Positions 61,568-64,000 of a stretch of 64,000 nucleotides of DNA are shown here, piece after piece. The notes below the pieces were generated by a model. The model ran no database searches. It saw only the letters and a list, made by a program, of their open reading frames with translations, and was not told the origin of the DNA. The DNA lies in contig JBQNCN010000001.1 in NCBI GenBank assembly GCA_052169395.1, positions 186,001 to 250,000 on the forward strand, in the 5' to 3' direction. Each line of letters opens with the position of its first letter. Positions within the stretch are counted from its first letter, which is position 1. The position numbers were made by a program, and so were the translations under genes. The DNA comes from Fimenecus sp052169395 (GTDB lineage Bacteria > Bacillota > Clostridia > Oscillospirales > Acutalibacteraceae).

Positions 61568-64000
61568 TTATAAATATTTTTTAAGATATTTTCCCGTATA
61601 AGATTTTTTCGATTTCACAATTTTTTCAGGAATCCCCTCACAAACTATTGTACCGCCGTTATCTCCACCTTCAAGTCCTAAATCAATAATATAATCGGAA
61701 ACCTTTATAACATCTAAATTATGCTCTATCACCAGAACCGTATTTCCCTTATCTACAAGCTTCTGGAGAACGGCAACAAGTTTTTTCACATCATCAGTGT
61801 GAAGTCCCGTTGTAGGCTCATCTAAAATATAAAAAGTGTTTCCCGTTCCTGTTCTAGAAAGCTCTGTTGCAAGCTTTACTCGTTGTGCTTCTCCACCTGA
61901 AAGTGTGGTTGCCGCCTGACCAAGTCTTATATATCCAAGTCCGACATCACAAATTGTTTTAAGCTTTCGCTTTATTGAAGGAATTGATGAAAAGAATTCC
62001 AAAGCCTCTTCAACGGTCATTTCAAGAACATTAAAAATTGATTTCCCCTTATATTTAACTTCCAGAGTTTCATGATTATAACGCTTTCCGCCACAAACAT
62101 CACATGGAACATAAACATCGGGTAAAAAATTCATCTCAATTTTCGTAATTCCTGCACCCTCACAGACCTCACATCTACCACCCTTTACATTAAAAGAAAA
62201 TCGATTCGCCTTATATCCTCTTACCTTGGAATCTTCAGTTTTTGCAAACAAATTTCTTATATCGGTAAAAACCCCTGTATAAGTCGCAGGATTTGAACGA
62301 GGCGTTCTACCAATCGGACTTTGGTCAATGTTTATTACCTTATCCAGATTTTCAAGACCTGAAATTTTCTTGTGCTTCCCCAGTGGTTTTTTTGCTCCAT
62401 TTAGTTCATTGGCAAGCCGTGCATAAATAACCTCATTTACAAGGCTCGATTTACCTGAACCGGAAACTCCGGTTATACATACAAATTCACCAAGCGGAAT
62501 ATCTACCGATACATTTTTAAGATTATTCTGTGAAGCACCGACAACTTTCAGATATTTTCCGTTGCCTTTTCTCCTTTCCATCGGTACTTCAATTTTCTTT
62601 TTACCGCTTAAATACTGTCCCGTTATAGATTTTTCATTATTCATAAGATCTTTTGCTGTCCCCACCGCAACAACAGTTCCACCATTGATACCAGCACCCG
62701 GTCCTATATCTACAATTAAATCTGCAGCACGCATAGTATCCTCATCGTGCTCAACAACTATTACTGTATTTCCTAAATCTCGCATTTTTTTAAGCGTTGC
62801 AATAAGCTTGTCATTATCTCTTTGATGAAGTCCTATTGAAGGCTCATCCAAAATATATACAACACCTGAAAGAGTTGAGCCTATTTGTGTTGCAAGTCGT
62901 ATTCGCTGACTTTCACCTCCTGAAAGTGTAGCGGCAGAACGTGAAAGCGTTAAATATTCAAGTCCTACATCCTGAAGAAATTTCAGTCTGCTTTTTATTT
63001 CTTTAATAATACCATGTGCTATCATTTCATCTTTCTCAGAAAGTTTCAGTTGTTCAAAAAACAAAAGTTCATTTTTAACTGAAATATCTGTAAGTTCTGA
63101 AATACCGACACCACCCACTGTTACGGCAAGTGCATTTTCATTTAATCTTTTACCCTTACATATATGGCAGGGACTTTTACTCATTACATTCTCTATTTCC
63201 CATCTTGAATAAATACCCTTGCTCTCTTTATATCTTCTTTCAAGATTATTTACAATTCCTTCAAATTCCGTTGAATAGGAGCCAATTCCAAGAGCACCGT
63301 TTCTTGAAACTTTGATTTTTTCACCGTTTGTTCCGTAAAGCAACGCATTCAACGCCTCATCTGAAAAATCTTCGATGGGTGTTTTTAAGGTAAATCCATA
63401 TCTTTTGCCAAGTGCGGTAAACATCATTTCAGCGATAGTACCACTATCCGCCTTGGACCAACCAGAAGCAGAAATTGCCCCTTCAGCAATTGAAAGATTC
63501 TTATTTGGAATTATAAGGTTAGGGTCAACTTTCATAAAGCTACCTATACCTCCACATGTTTTACAAGCACCGAACGGATTATTAAAGGAAAACATCCTCG
63601 GCGTAAGCTCGTCAATACTGCTGCCATGAATCGGACAGGCATAGTTCTGTGAAAACAAAAGCTCTTCACCATCTATAATATCCACAACAACATTACCGTT
63701 TGAAAGCCTGCTGGCAGTTTCCAGAGAATCTGAAAGTCTTGAACGAATTCCGTCCTTAATTACAAGCCTATCGATCACAACATCTATACTGTGCTTAATA
63801 TTTTTTTCAAGTGAAACTTTCTCACTTAAATCATAAAGATTCCCGTCGATTCTAACCCTTACAAAACCTGATTTTTTTGTATTTTCCAGTTCTTTTTGAT
63901 GGGTTCCTTTCTTTCCTCTTATTATGGGAGATAAGATTTGTATTTTAGTACCTGTTTCAAGTTTCATTACCTTTTCAATTATCAAATCTATCGGTTGCTT
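61568..64000 (-). CDS. uvrA: UvrABC system protein A, C-terminal 810 residues
   Basis: UvrA is the damage-recognition ATPase of nucleotide excision repair. The reading frame continues through base 64000, so the true start and the first Walker A (about 130 residues) are outside the window. Visible are a zinc module (CKTCGG, CHICKG), signature LSGGESQRIRLA, Walker B VYILDEPSIGLHQRD, the second Walker A GVSGSGKSS, the second zinc module (CEVCEGAG and CDVCGGKRY) and the second signature LSGGEAQRVKLA. The ending is normal. The ATG at 63985 is internal and not the start. Confidence 0.98.
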   Translation of the reverse strand, partial: KQPIDLIIEKVMKLETGTKIQILSPIIRGKKGTHQKELENTKKSGFVRVRIDGNLYDLSEKVSLEKNIKHSIDVVIDRLVIKDGIRSRLSDSLETASRLSNGNVVVDIIDGEELLFSQNYACPIHGSSIDELTPRMFSFNNPFGACKTCGGIGSFMKVDPNLIIPNKNLSIAEGAISASGWSKADSGTIAEMMFTALGKRYGFTLKTPIEDFSDEALNALLYGTNGEKIKVSRNGALGIGSYSTEFEGIVNNLERRYKESKGIYSRWEIENVMSKSPCHICKGKRLNENALAVTVGGVGISELTDISVKNELLFFEQLKLSEKDEMIAHGIIKEIKSRLKFLQDVGLEYLTLSRSAATLSGGESQRIRLATQIGSTLSGVVYILDEPSIGLHQRDNDKLIATLKKMRDLGNTVIVVEHDEDTMRAADLIVDIGPGAGINGGTVVAVGTAKDLMNNEKSITGQYLSGKKKIEVPMERRKGNGKYLKVVGASQNNLKNVSVDIPLGEFVCITGVSGSGKSSLVNEVIYARLANELNGAKKPLGKHKKISGLENLDKVINIDQSPIGRTPRSNPATYTGVFTDIRNLFAKTEDSKVRGYKANRFSFNVKGGRCEVCEGAGITKIEMNFLPDVYVPCDVCGGKRYNHETLEVKYKGKSIFNVLEMTVEEALEFFSSIPSIKRKLKTICDVGLGYIRLGQAATTLSGGEAQRVKLATELSRTGTGNTFYILDEPTTGLHTDDVKKLVAVLQKLVDKGNTVLVIEHNLDVIKVSDYIIDLGLEGGDNGGTIVCEGIPEKIVKSKKSYTGKYLKKYL

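Overview
The window comes from an AT-rich, Gram-positive member of the Bacillota, most probably a gut-associated clostridium (class Clostridia). The evidence is the gene order (ylxM-ffh-rpsP-khpA-rimM-trmD and yhbY-nadD-yqeK-rsfS-leuS), strong Shine-Dalgarno (SD) sequences, a T-box leader on thrS, an FtsK/SpoIIIE translocase, sortase-type surface proteins and several predicted sugar-salvage enzymes. The taxon is inferred from content; no 16S rRNA is present. No phage, insertion sequence, CRISPR array or integrase was seen.

Layout. 1-2145: a partial membrane-anchored protein and a serine hydrolase. 2310-6677 (-): leuS, rsfS, yqeK, nadD, yhbY. 6784-10839 (-): GTP-type PEP carboxykinase and a two-component system. 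10948-14739 (+): beta-CASP nuclease, tRNA methylase, rsmI and an unknown protein. 14741-17156: XRE regulator, histidine phosphatase and a NahK-like sugar kinase. 17157-19933: RNase P RNA, recD2, and tRNA-Thr and tRNA-Tyr. 20123-24317 (+): a GH20-fold protein with a degenerate active site, glpK and malic enzyme. 24394-27783 (-): ftsK/spoIIIE and uppP. 27946-31929 (+): a polar amino-acid ABC transporter, a cohesin-like surface protein and a zinc ribbon protein. 31957-39362 (-): nitrilase, GH25 lysozyme, thrS with T-box, enolase with a Rex-like operator, yhaM and a DUF308 protein. 39462-42033 (+): tRNA-Pro and a surface alpha/beta hydrolase. 42086-51702 (-): a long run ylxM-ffh-rpsP-khpA-rimM-trmD, then a GH129-like glycosidase, livHMGF and a cytidylate-kinase-like gene. 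51840-53665 (+): CCA-adding enzyme and a GNAT acetyltransferase. 53726-61457 (-): a haem acquisition locus. 61568-64000 (-): uvrA, cut by the window end.

The most interesting part is the haem locus (53.7-61.5 kb). It encodes a Shp-like membrane haem protein, an HtsA/HtsB/HtsC-like ABC importer, and a 1016-residue surface protein with two NEAT-like domains, as in streptococcal shp-htsABC. The upstream regulator gene encodes a DtxR-like winged helix followed by a C-terminal domain that aligns by eye with the NEAT domains of the surface protein. It looks like a cytoplasmic haem sensor built from a haem-capture domain. The same palindrome, TTAGTT-NT-AACTAA, lies upstream of the regulator gene, the shp-hts operon and the NEAT gene, so the locus appears to be an autoregulated three-operon regulon. 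A second palindrome is shared by two of the three upstream regions.

Other leads are a GH20-fold protein with HIGGGK in place of HIGGDE, a Rex-type box at the enolase promoter, two SD-less genes whose -10 boxes predict leaderless mRNAs, recD2 starting directly after the rnpB terminator, and a GH129-like intracellular glycosidase between trmD and a Liv transporter that lacks its binding protein.
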